Notes under the pieces: generated by a model
Database searches by the model: none
The model's input: the letters and a program-made list of their open reading frames with translations, nothing else
Told to the model about the DNA's origin: nothing
Shown here: in pieces, positions 48,518 to 58,727 of the stretch
Layout: every line of letters begins with the position of its first letter
Position numbering within the stretch: the first letter of the stretch is position 1
Source: Stenocarpella maydis
Taxonomy: Eukaryota > Ascomycota > Sordariomycetes > Diaporthales > Diaporthaceae
Length of the DNA stretch: 64,000 nt
NCBI GenBank assembly: GCA_002270565.1
Contig: NQMI01000001.1
Span: forward strand, 663,426-727,425
Reading direction: 5' to 3'
Program-made: the position numbers and the translations under genes

Positions 48518-50044
48518 TCATTTCTGCAGGTCGTCCCCGAGAACAACCCAGGAACTCAGCTCCAGTTGTGAGCGCACAGCCACCCAATCGACTGGGCAGG
48601 GAGGTAGTCGGTCAGATGCTCTCCAGGAGGCAGACTGGGTCGGAAATGGCCGCGGTTCGATTTCAATCTGACCTGAGGCTGACGCTGCATGTGTGACGGG
48701 CGGCTCGGTGCATTCGAGTAGCCTCTTTTTGAGGGTCCTGTACTCGGAACCTTTACGAAGTGTCTTGGTCTTGTGTGGAGGCTCCATGATCTCGACAATA
48801 CCGTAATTGTTTGGACCCTGATAGAACTCGTACACGCAGCCGCCGGAAAATACGTGTGTCATCTTTGGAGAGTAGATGGCTGTTGTCTCGTGAAACACTC
48901 GAGGCCAGACAGCATTATGACCGTATTCGGAGAAGAAAATGGGGATGTGTGCATCCGAAAAGTTTTGGACCTAAGCAGCAGACAAGACCGTCAACGGTGG
49001 TCCCCAGTTGACAGCGATGGTAGTGCCAACCTTGACGCTTCAGTATGGCTCGGGGTGGGTATGGGAATTGGAGGACTTGCCAGTTTGTCATAGCCAGATA
49101 TGTTCATGGACGAGTTCTTCCCGACCCAGGCAAAGTTATTCAGCTGCGGAAAGTCATCAGTGAGGAGAATTCGATAAGCGCCCATTCTGAGACTGACACA
49201 GTAAAAATCGATCGATTCGTCTCTGGATCCGGCCGTGAGATAGTCAAACGTTGACCTGGTGAGTGCCGCGACGCTTGCAGCACAGTAGCCAACCGGCAAG
49301 ACTCGCTGTTCTGAAATCTCCCAAGCCGTTCTCATGTACATTTTAGTATCCCTTATGACTGCCCGGATGATAGGTGCTGCAGAGGTTGTATCGTCACTGT
49401 TGACGACTTCGGTTGCAGCGAGCACGCCTAGGGTATTTGGGTAGGCTGCCATGCAGTCGACAGTGGCGAAACACTGCTGCAGTAGTTCATGGTTGTAGGG
49501 CTCAAGCGGGGCCATCCTGTTGATGGAGGCCTTGGGAGTGGATAAGCACTGGGCTGGCATCAGCTTCTCATGGAACACCGCAGATGGGAGCCTTTCTTCC
49601 GGGCGGCCTTACGACAAGAACATAGATGCCAGCGTCCTGGAGCAGCTTCATGACTGAATCGTGGCTCTTGGTATGGTCGACATGGTCTGCAGAAACAAAG
49701 TTAGTTAGTGCGGTTTTCGCCATCGTCTGCTGAGACCTTTCACCTGCTCGTGCTTCCAGTTCAGCCAACACGTACACACGAGGAGGGTGTTCAGCCCCAG
49801 CTCCTTGAAGGCTTTCAGGTCCCTCTGCAGGTACTCGATTCCATCATCGGCCAGCGGGTCACTCCTCAAGCTCGCACTTCTGCGATGATCCTGATATGCC
49901 ACCCCCTTCACGAGGAACTGCAACACGTAGTAGGCGAGGTTAACGGTGTGACCAGCCCATATAAAGGGGGATAACACTCACTCGTTTTCCATCCACCCAA
50001 AAGTATCTTCCACCGATGGTGACTGGCTCGATGAACCCCGGCAT
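48518..50044 (-). CDS. GH72 glucanosyltransferase-like protein without secretion signals
   Basis: Six exons encode 381 residues: 49982-50044, 49776-49917, 49613-49686, 49198-49548, 49081-49143 and 48518-48970. Four introns are GT-AG. The fifth (48971-49080) starts GCAAGT and ends TTAG, a GC-AG intron. The chain follows the GAS/GEL catalytic domain: GGRYFWVDGKR|FLVKGVAYQ, DPLADDGIEYLQRDLKAF, MKLLQDAGIYVLV, FFSEYGHN, YEFYQGPNNYGIVEI. Such enzymes cut and rejoin beta-1,3-glucan chains in the cell wall. The nucleophile Glu246 (FFSEYG) is present. The acid/base Glu140 lies in AATEV, where the family has Asn before the Glu, so Asn is replaced by Thr. No signal peptide, GPI signal or X8 domain is visible; real members have the first two. 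The first in-frame ATG after an upstream stop is used. It may be a decaying paralogue or lack an upstream exon. Confidence 0.82.
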
Positions 50045-50506
50045 CTTCGAGCCGTTTCTCTGCTGGGATTTGTTGCTCGACTGCTTGGATGAGCAGTGGT
50101 GGTTGGTGTTGGGTTCAAGGTGCCCACGTCAGCTTTGGCCGTGGGCGGAGCATTGAGCGGTGGGCGAGCTACCAACGACTAGGCAGCGACGATGGCTGAC
50201 ACCAGTGACGTCAATGTTGAGCGAGTGCACTGCAACCAGAACTTCCGAACTTCAAAAATGCAGAAATGCAGAAATTCCGGGGCTGGAGAGATACTTGTGC
50301 TCAAACATTATTGCACGGACCTTGGGCGTCCATTGGGAGAAGCCCAATCCTCACTAGCCCGAAATACTGGTCTCTCATCATGACAGGTGCGCTTTTCCGG
50401 TGCTTTATGATAGATAGAAAGTTGCTCACATTCCACAGCATTCCTGATCTTAGCAGCACTGCATATCCCTTTCTACACATGTTAATTCTTGTCAAGGGGG
50501 TTTTCC
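50045..50506. other. Intergenic stretch between two minus-strand genes
   Basis: This should hold the GH72-like promoter and the 3' UTR of the alpha/beta hydrolase gene. In the frame of the GH72-like gene the upstream sequence reaches a stop without another ATG and shows no signal peptide. Confidence 0.55.
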
Positions 50507-51530
50507 TCAGCTGTGCTGCTTTAGAAACTCGAGTACCTTCTCCGAAACCATATCGTGACCCTCCTCGGGAACGTAGTGCCCAATACCGTCTCCCAGTGCG
50601 ACCGCTTCATACCAGACGCCAGGCTTAATCCAGTCCTTCCATATCTCGGCTACATGCATCTTCGCACCGAGGTTTTTCTGGGAGAACATGACTAAAGTCG
50701 GAACATCAATCCTTGCGCCCGCCTTCTGATCCTCCTCCTGCTTCTTGTACTCCGGCCCAGCCCCAGCCGCGTAGTCCTCGCAGGTATGCCGAAGCGTCTC
50801 CTCTTCGTCAAACAGCTCCGCATGGAAGTCAACCGCCCCGTCCGACTGGATCCTGGCAAGACCTTCCTGGCTCCCGGCCAACCTGAGATGCGCGCTCCGG
50901 CACCACTTGCTTCCACCGTACGCCTTGATCATCTGGACAGCAACCTCGACATTGGCCAGCAGGGGCCAGTGGAAGTACCCCGTCGCAACTGCCGGGTTCG
51001 AGAAATTGTCCCACTGGACTTTGGTGGGCACAATATCCATCAGGATCGCGCCCATGACATTGACAAATGGGAAGTCGGCTTTTGATACAGCCAAGCGATG
51101 GCAGATACGTGCGCCCCGGTCGTGGCCGCCGAGGATGAGCCGCCGAGGCGACTTCGACGAGAGGTTATAAACGGATTGGAGAGCCTCGAGGAGCGCACCA
51201 CCGATGTCTCTCGGCGCGCTGCTCCCTGCTGGGCTGCTGATGCCGTAGCCCGGAAGCTCGGGCACGAAGAGCGATATCTCATGGCTGAGCTTTGGGACAA
51301 CGTGACGCCAGCTACACGCAAACCTGATCAGCAGCGTGGGTCTAAGAATCAATTCCTCTCCACACCACTTACATGAACGAGGATTGCGGGTATCCGTGCA
51401 CCAGTATCAAGATGGGCTTCTCATTGCCGAGGTCTGAGCTGTAGCTCACCACCTTCGACCCGCTTGTAGTGGGGGTTTCCTGCTTCCGCAATTCTGGGTA
51501 AAGGTTTTTCGACTGGGCGGACATGTTCAT
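50507..51530 (-). CDS. Alpha/beta hydrolase, epoxide hydrolase/haloalkane dehalogenase type
   Basis: Two exons, 51373-51530 and 50507-51311, give 320 residues. The donor is GTAAGT. Two acceptors are possible; the one at 51312 gives QSSFI|WRHVVPKL, which matches the family better than the alternative that inserts FACS. Oxyanion-hole motif HGYP is at residues 45-48 (ILILVHGYPQS). The nucleophile elbow GGHDRGA places Asp117 as nucleophile, the residue used by epoxide hydrolases and dehalogenases rather than Ser. A C-terminal GHYVPEE supplies the catalytic His. No signal peptide is seen, so it is likely cytosolic. The substrate cannot be read from sequence; related fungal enzymes are annotated as epoxide hydrolases or fluoroacetate dehalogenase-like. 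It lies upstream of the GH72-like gene on the same strand with no obvious link. Confidence 0.88.
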
Positions 51531-51769
51531 TTGTGGTCAATTGTATGTTCAAAAGGTCCCAATACGAGATGCTTTTGATGGCCAGCGGATGAAATGGAAA
51601 ATATGGAGGAAGCAAGCTGCTGTCCCCAGAGCTCAATGCCACTGCCGCCGCTTTGAAAACAGCTACAGCAGCCTATTAAGCTGATGTCAGCGGAAAACGA
51701 AACTTGCCCCTCCCCCCTGTTAGTGTTGTGGGTCAATTAAGCGCCACACTAAAATTGCCACTCAGCCTT
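51531..51769. promoter_or_regulatory. Promoter region of the alpha/beta hydrolase gene
   Basis: A short normal-composition stretch lies between the hydrolase start codon and the AT-rich block. Confidence 0.4.
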
Positions 51770-52936
51770 CCCCTTAAAGATATTTTCCAATAGTACTTAC
51801 GTTATAGATTTATTAAAGTTTCTATAGGTTTCTAGCCTACAGCTCTAGCAGGCTATAAATATACTCTTTTTAACTTACTCTTTATTCTTAATACTAAGTA
51901 AAATATTACTAACTTTCCTCTCTAATACTACTAATAAGTTATAATTCTTATACTCCTTCTTAAATATAGCTAATAAAGATAGCTTATTACTACTAAAATT
52001 ATTATTATAATATTTAAAGTATAAAGACTTTTTATAAAAAGAACTACTAAAACTAAAAAAATTTAAATATCTTTCTTCATTTTTAAAACTTAAATTGAGT
52101 TTAAATAACTCTTTTTTAAGTTTAAATAAATATTTAACATTAAGCACTAATGAGTTAGACATAGTAGCAAGTTAAACATTTTTTCCATAACTACTTCCCT
52201 CTACCTTTCTAACTTGTTTTTTCACGCTATGATTAAAAATAAATAAAATAAATAAATCCTATATTTAGCTTGCTATTAAAGCTATTAAAAATAACCTAAA
52301 TTTAAGCATTTAATATATAATAAGGGAGTATAATATCTCTTACTCTACCATTTATATCAAAATAAGTAGCTAGACTGTATAATATATTACTTATATTAAT
52401 AACAAGGGCTTAATAAAAACAAAAGAAAAGGTCATTATTTAATATATACTTAATTGAGATTTAATGGAATATTTAGTTATTTTTAAGGATATTAAAGATA
52501 TAATAAACTCCCTAATTTATAGTTATAGTAGTAATATTATTAAAATTAATTAAATAAAGAGATTTATTTAATTAAATATATATCTTAAAATATATATTGA
52601 TTATATATATAACTATAAGAAGGCTCTACATAAAGATTCTGATATAATAAATATATAGTTTAACCTTATATCTAATATTTATAATTTTAATAAGTTGAGC
52701 TTTATAATAAGTATTAGTTTTCTTAGATTTATTATTATATCATTAAATTAGTAAGAAAGAGTAAAATAAATATAGATCAAGAGTTATTAATAAGTAATAC
52801 ACATTAAGTTAATTAGTAAGAATAGGTAATATAAACTATTATTTCTAATTATAAAGGTAAAATATCTCTTATAAGTTAACATATATTAAGTAGAGTCTTA
52901 AATAATTCGGTTATTAAAATAAATTTAAATAAATAA
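51770..52936. repeat. AT-rich, TpA-rich block (RIP-like)
   Basis: Composition changes abruptly to very AT-rich with dense TA, TTAA and ATTA words and almost no CpA or CpG. This is the pattern left by repeat-induced point mutation on a former repeat. The parent element cannot be identified. A 95-codon frame at 51875-52162 (-) is Lys/Asn/Leu/Tyr-rich, as AT-rich DNA gives by chance. The block ends exactly where a normal-composition candidate LTR begins. Confidence 0.75.
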
Positions 52937-52975
52937 TGTTAAACGGAACCGCTCAGCAGGGCGTTGGTACTCCGT

Positions 52976-53050
52976 GCAAGGAGTTACCCTAGACTTCGTT
53001 GTAAGGAGTTACCCTAGACTTCCTAGCAAGGAGTTACCCTAGACTTGCGA
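52976..53050. repeat. Three tandem 25-bp repeats
   Basis: Units at 52976-53000, 53001-53025 and 53026-53050 share the core AAGGAGTTACCCTAGACTT and differ mainly in the last few bases. They sit where the U3 enhancer part of the candidate LTR would be. Confidence 0.9.
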
Positions 53051-53377
53051 GTCAGGCGATTTTCGCTAAGTACGCCCAGTGCGTGCGTGACGCAAGATGA
53101 GTTTGGTGGCCGTGAGTCGATTATTTTGGCCTGCATTTGCACCTTAATTCAGACCTCTGCATTACCCTTATTTCTTACCCAAAAAGTATATGACTTAGTG
53201 CATTGGATAGCCTGATTTCTGAAGTTTGTATGTACTTAATTTGGGCATTGCTAGGGCTATGGTTGGCTGGCTGCTTGGAACCAAAGATGGTGTGTTGGAA
53301 GGGCGAATTTTCCGGCATTTGCAAATTTGCACCAGAGCCGACCGCAGCGTGCCCAGGGGTGAGACGACGTCGGAGGG

Positions 53378-53384
53378 TATATAA
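53378..53384 (+). promoter_or_regulatory. TATA box within the candidate LTR
   Basis: TATATAAGG lies about 140 bp before the right end of the candidate LTR, as expected for an LTR promoter. It has no gene immediately downstream because of the N and the palindrome. Confidence 0.35.
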
Positions 53385-53531
53385 GGAGGGCTTACAGAAG
53401 CCCAACTTAATTCAATACAAAGTTGTCCAGACCATTGTCAATCGTCCCAATTCGCCTCAGAGCACCATACTGCGACCCTGCCGAAACACACGCTGAACTG
53501 AATGCTATTCTATAGCACAAATTCATCAGAA

Positions 53532-53532
53532 N
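53532..53532. other. Ambiguous base N (assembly seam)
   Basis: This is the only N in the window. It sits between the candidate LTR and a poly-T tract that begins the palindrome, so it may mark an unresolved join. Confidence 0.8.
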
Positions 53533-53548
53533 TTTTTTTTTTTTTTTT

Positions 53549-53596
<48 letters not shown>

Positions 53597-53611
53597 GTTT
53601 TTTTTTTTTTT
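53533..53611. repeat. Poly-T tract at the left end of the palindrome
   Basis: From inside outward the tract reads T14, GG, T45, GG, T16. The mirror tract on the right reads A14, CC, A17, CC, A38. Confidence 0.95.
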
Positions 53612-55549
53612 GAGAGTTTGAGAAATGTTGACGTGGAGAAACGACCAGACAAGCAACAAGCGGTGTCACCTGCATGACGGGTTGTTACCAGGCCGGCGTG
53701 TGAGGAGGCTGAGATGTGCGCCTGGGATCTCGACTGCGGTTACATGGGTTACACAAGGCCCACTTCGAACTTGTTGATGGACCAAAGCACGTGCAACCCG
53801 ACACTGCAACATTGGGGGATTACGGTGTGCTTTGTGACACGGGGAAAGCTGGTCTAGGCTTGATATCTGGACGGGTTATGAGCTGGGGGGCCATGCCAAG
53901 ATGGGGGCGGACGAGTTTGGCTGGCGAGTATTCGAAACAAGACGCGGCCCGGCGGGACTGCAGATTTGGACCCCGGATTGAGTTTTGTGATTGACCCCAG
54001 GGCCAAGTAGACGGCATCGGTAGCCTGTAACAGGTAATGGGTGGGTGCATCAAGCTGGCAGGTGAGATACGCCCGACGTCGTCCGATGGATCACGATGCA
54101 TTGCAGCCGGAACCCTGCAACGAGGTTGGTGGTACGGTGTACGGAGTATCAACAAACTGGCACATGACAGGACTGGGATCTGAGCATCTAGTGTACATAG
54201 CATAGGAGAGGAGAGGAGAGGCTTGAGGAGTGGCTGCTGGCAGGAAGGAGGCTCAACTCAATCAATCATCCGAAGGGAATAAGATGGGTGGCCTCGCCTA
54301 TAATTAGTAATCGGAACAGGACAAGGTACACACACTAGTGCCGATACATACAATTCTCCGCCTGGCCCGCCCCCTCTCTCTCGCAGACCCCTCGCCTGGC
54401 AGACATGGCTGCTTCCGGCTAGCAAGATCTTATCGTGAATCCCTGTGAACGGCGGCCTCAGAGTGCTCCGAGGCCGAGGACGTACTGCGTACCCCACACG
54501 CCCGTGGAAATGTGATTGACGTCGATGGTTTCGTCTGCCCGTCGTCGGTCTGTTCTCTCAGGCCATATCAACCGACGGAAGGGAGGCCAGGTCGCCGGGT
54601 TTGAGTTTGAGATGCCCCCCCACGGGCTGACATGGCTGCCCTCTCTGCCCTGCTGCCTCATGGCACGTGTTTCTTCTGCCATGGACACGCGAGGTCTGGA
54701 TTCTATGCCATGTGCATGAGCTCTGCTGTGCATTGCAATGTATCCTTCGTGCATTGCACCGAGGGTGCCCCATTAGTCTGCTCCGAGCCCCCGCCGAATT
54801 CCCTCCAGCCAGGGCCCAGCCCAGCCCAGCCGCGGTACGTGGTTACATGCATAGGACTAGATACTACCTGCTTGAGTATGTACTCGAGCATGTAGTGTCG
54901 GCCACAAAGCACTCATCATCACGCGCCCCTCCTGGCCAGGCCCTCTCCCGGTCGTCCCTGCATCGTAGCATACGGAGCATATCCCAGGCCCCGGCCTGCC
55001 GGCGCCCCGTCTCACCATGTGCCCTTGTGCCGAGAGAATGCGGTAAGACTTCCACCGGCGGGCCCACAGCCAGGGCTCAAGGGTCCGACGCGATAGACAG
55101 AACGCAACAAAGCCCACCCCATCGGCCTCGGGATCCCATCGAGTCAAGATTTCCCTTGCCTGGTCCGCGGAATACACTGCAGTCTGGCCCCAGCACAAGG
55201 CCCGTCGCCTGTGCCCTACACTAGGCCTGTCCTCCCTGGCCACCCCTTCCGAGAAATACCCTTCGGATGCCGTCGTGTTACACCGTGACACAGCTTCCAA
55301 CCACCCGTACCGTTTCTGCATCGAGTGTATTGTCCCTTTCCTCTGTCCCCCTCGCCGTTCCGCGGAATTCCTAGGTACGCACCTGGTCCTCTGCCCAACT
55401 TCATGATAAAGTCGACCTCGTTCCTAACTCCTGCTTTACATCAAGACTCTGACCCCAAGCCGCCACCGCCCTCCCGCCCGTCAGCCCATTCACCTGTCGT
55501 GATATCATTCATCATCATCATCACCACCACCATCATCCACGAAGCCCAT
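53612..55549. other. Left palindrome arm: non-coding stretch upstream of the AKR fragment
   Basis: No gene is recognised. It contains a GAGAG run near 54206-54221, TACGGAGTA at 54140-54148, a CTCGAGTACATACTCAAG-type imperfect inverted repeat near 54872-54890, and the presumed promoter and leader of the AKR fragment. Open frames of 154-185 codons overlap on both strands. Confidence 0.6.
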
Positions 55550-56132
55550 ATGGGGTCAACCGGCTCGCCGGCGCCTACGCGCCTGCCCATCTCGTCCGTG
55601 CTCCCCCCCCTGATCCTGGGCACAGCAACATTCAACACCCAGTATGTCAAAGACCCTTCCCAGATGCCATACAAGTCCATCATATCACGCGCACTGGAGC
55701 TGGGCATCAACGCATTCGACACCTCGCCATACTACGGCCCGTCCGAGATCCTCCTGGGCGACGCTCTCCACCAGGTCACCGCCCCCAACAGCGCAAACAC
55801 AAAGATCCCCGACTCAGACACCCAGAAACACCCCCGCGATAGCTACATGATCCTGACAAAGGCTGGCCGCATATCAGTCGACAACTTCGACTACAGCCCC
55901 CCGTGGATCCGATACAGCGTTCTGCGCAGCCTCAGGAGGTTGCATACTCCGTACCTGGACCTGGTTTACTGCCACGATGTCGAGTTTCTGTCCCCGGCCG
56001 AGGTCCTCGCCGCAGTCAAGGAGCTCCGCCGCCTCCGCGACGAGGACGGCGTCGTCCGTTACGTCGGCATCAGCGGCTACCCGGTCGACGTGCTCTGCGA
56101 CCTGGCCGAGATGATCTACCGCGAGACGGGCG
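55550..56132 (+). pseudogene. 5' part of an ARA2-like aldo/keto reductase gene (left copy)
   Basis: From MGSTGSPAPTRLP the frame codes about 194 residues and is cut at the palindrome centre; reading on gives two residues (SR) and a stop from the mirror arm. The chain is the N-terminal half of an aldo/keto reductase barrel: PPLILGTATFNTQY, then GINAFDTSPYYGPSEILLGDAL with the catalytic Asp and Tyr, ILTKAGR with the catalytic Lys, and LDLVYCHDVEF with the conserved His. The closest family I recognise is D-arabinose 1-dehydrogenase (ARA2)/L-galactose dehydrogenase, about 350 residues. The C-terminal NAD(P)-binding half is missing from the window. An upstream in-frame ATG at 55325 is unlikely, since the sequence between is low-complexity. 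Confidence 0.85.
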
Positions 56133-56715
56133 CGCCCGTCTCGCGGTAGATCATCTCGGCCAGGTCGCAGAGCACGTCGACCGGGTAGCCGCTGATGCCG
56201 ACGTAACGGACGACGCCGTCCTCGTCGCGGAGGCGGCGGAGCTCCTTGACTGCGGCGAGGACCTCGGCCGGGGACAGAAACTCGACATCGTGGCAGTAAA
56301 CCAGGTCCAGGTACGGAGTATGCAACCTCCTGAGGCTGCGCAGAACGCTGTATCGGATCCACGGGGGGCTGTAGTCGAAGTTGTCGACTGATATGCGGCC
56401 AGCCTTTGTCAGGATCATGTAGCTATCGCGGGGGTGTTTCTGGGTGTCTGAGTCGGGGATCTTTGTGTTTGCGCTGTTGGGGGCGGTGACCTGGTGGAGA
56501 GCGTCGCCCAGGAGGATCTCGGACGGGCCGTAGTATGGCGAGGTGTCGAATGCGTTGATGCCCAGCTCCAGTGCGCGTGATATGATGGACTTGTATGGCA
56601 TCTGGGAAGGGTCTTTGACATACTGGGTGTTGAATGTTGCTGTGCCCAGGATCAGGGGGGGGAGCACGGACGAGATGGGCAGGCGCGTAGGCGCCGGCGA
56701 GCCGGTTGACCCCAT
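56133..56715 (-). pseudogene. 5' part of the same aldo/keto reductase gene (right, mirror copy)
   Basis: This is an exact mirror of the left copy, starting at 56715 on the minus strand and cut at the same codon. The two copies meet tail to tail at 56132/56133 with no spacer. Because the arms are identical there is no sign of independent decay, so this is either a very recent event or an assembly product. Confidence 0.85.
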
Positions 56716-58653
56716 ATGGGCTTCGTGGATGATGGTGGTGGTGATGATGATGATGAATGATATCACGACAGGTGAATGGGCTGACGGGCGGGAGGGCGGT
56801 GGCGGCTTGGGGTCAGAGTCTTGATGTAAAGCAGGAGTTAGGAACGAGGTCGACTTTATCATGAAGTTGGGCAGAGGACCAGGTGCGTACCTAGGAATTC
56901 CGCGGAACGGCGAGGGGGACAGAGGAAAGGGACAATACACTCGATGCAGAAACGGTACGGGTGGTTGGAAGCTGTGTCACGGTGTAACACGACGGCATCC
57001 GAAGGGTATTTCTCGGAAGGGGTGGCCAGGGAGGACAGGCCTAGTGTAGGGCACAGGCGACGGGCCTTGTGCTGGGGCCAGACTGCAGTGTATTCCGCGG
57101 ACCAGGCAAGGGAAATCTTGACTCGATGGGATCCCGAGGCCGATGGGGTGGGCTTTGTTGCGTTCTGTCTATCGCGTCGGACCCTTGAGCCCTGGCTGTG
57201 GGCCCGCCGGTGGAAGTCTTACCGCATTCTCTCGGCACAAGGGCACATGGTGAGACGGGGCGCCGGCAGGCCGGGGCCTGGGATATGCTCCGTATGCTAC
57301 GATGCAGGGACGACCGGGAGAGGGCCTGGCCAGGAGGGGCGCGTGATGATGAGTGCTTTGTGGCCGACACTACATGCTCGAGTACATACTCAAGCAGGTA
57401 GTATCTAGTCCTATGCATGTAACCACGTACCGCGGCTGGGCTGGGCTGGGCCCTGGCTGGAGGGAATTCGGCGGGGGCTCGGAGCAGACTAATGGGGCAC
57501 CCTCGGTGCAATGCACGAAGGATACATTGCAATGCACAGCAGAGCTCATGCACATGGCATAGAATCCAGACCTCGCGTGTCCATGGCAGAAGAAACACGT
57601 GCCATGAGGCAGCAGGGCAGAGAGGGCAGCCATGTCAGCCCGTGGGGGGGCATCTCAAACTCAAACCCGGCGACCTGGCCTCCCTTCCGTCGGTTGATAT
57701 GGCCTGAGAGAACAGACCGACGACGGGCAGACGAAACCATCGACGTCAATCACATTTCCACGGGCGTGTGGGGTACGCAGTACGTCCTCGGCCTCGGAGC
57801 ACTCTGAGGCCGCCGTTCACAGGGATTCACGATAAGATCTTGCTAGCCGGAAGCAGCCATGTCTGCCAGGCGAGGGGTCTGCGAGAGAGAGGGGGCGGGC
57901 CAGGCGGAGAATTGTATGTATCGGCACTAGTGTGTGTACCTTGTCCTGTTCCGATTACTAATTATAGGCGAGGCCACCCATCTTATTCCCTTCGGATGAT
58001 TGATTGAGTTGAGCCTCCTTCCTGCCAGCAGCCACTCCTCAAGCCTCTCCTCTCCTCTCCTATGCTATGTACACTAGATGCTCAGATCCCAGTCCTGTCA
58101 TGTGCCAGTTTGTTGATACTCCGTACACCGTACCACCAACCTCGTTGCAGGGTTCCGGCTGCAATGCATCGTGATCCATCGGACGACGTCGGGCGTATCT
58201 CACCTGCCAGCTTGATGCACCCACCCATTACCTGTTACAGGCTACCGATGCCGTCTACTTGGCCCTGGGGTCAATCACAAAACTCAATCCGGGGTCCAAA
58301 TCTGCAGTCCCGCCGGGCCGCGTCTTGTTTCGAATACTCGCCAGCCAAACTCGTCCGCCCCCATCTTGGCATGGCCCCCCAGCTCATAACCCGTCCAGAT
58401 ATCAAGCCTAGACCAGCTTTCCCCGTGTCACAAAGCACACCGTAATCCCCCAATGTTGCAGTGTCGGGTTGCACGTGCTTTGGTCCATCAACAAGTTCGA
58501 AGTGGGCCTTGTGTAACCCATGTAACCGCAGTCGAGATCCCAGGCGCACATCTCAGCCTCCTCACACGCCGGCCTGGTAACAACCCGTCATGCAGGTGAC
58601 ACCGCTTGTTGCTTGTCTGGTCGTTTCTCCACGTCAACATTTCTCAAACTCTC
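56716..58653. other. Right palindrome arm: non-coding mirror stretch
   Basis: This is the mirror of 53612-55549, with the same contents on the opposite strand. TACTCCGTA lies at 58117-58125. Confidence 0.6.
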
Positions 58654-58687
58654 AAAAAAAAAAAAAACCAAAAAAAAAAAAAAAAAC

Positions 58688-58726
<39 letters not shown>
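58654..58726. repeat. Poly-A tract at the right end of the palindrome
   Basis: The tract reads A14, CC, A17, CC, A38. The first run matches the left tract; the second and third do not (17 versus 45 and 38 versus 16). Confidence 0.95.

Positions 58727-58727
<1 letters not shown>

Larger units (their letters stand above)
52937..53519 (+). mobile_element. Candidate 5' LTR of a truncated retrotransposon
   Basis: The segment begins TGTTAAACGG and ends TATAGCACA, giving TG...CA ends with a TGT/ACA terminal match. It holds three 25-bp tandem repeats near its left end, a TATATAA box at 53378-53384 and a pyrimidine/purine leader like a U3-R-U5 layout. The 12 bases after it (AATTCATCAGAA) could start a primer-binding site, but the N at 53532 follows at once. 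No target-site duplication matches (AATAA before, AATTC after), so it is not a clean solo LTR. Its base composition is normal, unlike the adjoining RIP-like block. No gag or pol is in the window. The call rests on structure only. Confidence 0.4.
53596..58669. repeat. Perfect spacer-free palindrome, two arms of about 2537 bp
   Basis: Base i pairs with base 112265 minus i, with the centre between 56132 and 56133 in GACGGGCG|CGCCCGTC. Every open frame in one arm reappears on the opposite strand in the other with the same length and protein (for example 54458-54754 and 57511-57807, 53820-54203 and 58062-58445), so the arms look identical. The arms end inside the poly-T/poly-A tracts, where run lengths differ. 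Outside the tracts the flanks are unrelated. Each arm holds about 1.9 kb of non-coding sequence and the 5' part of one aldo/keto reductase gene. Confidence 0.97.

Noticed and set aside
51875..52162. 95-codon frame in the AT-rich block
   Set aside because: Lys/Asn/Leu/Tyr/Phe composition is what AT-rich DNA encodes by chance, and no transposase or other motif is visible.
55874..56391. A 162-codon frame that appears identically on both strands across the palindrome centre
   Set aside because: It is an automatic result of the perfect palindrome and lies antisense to the AKR coding sequence. Its Arg/Pro-rich sequence is a shadow frame.
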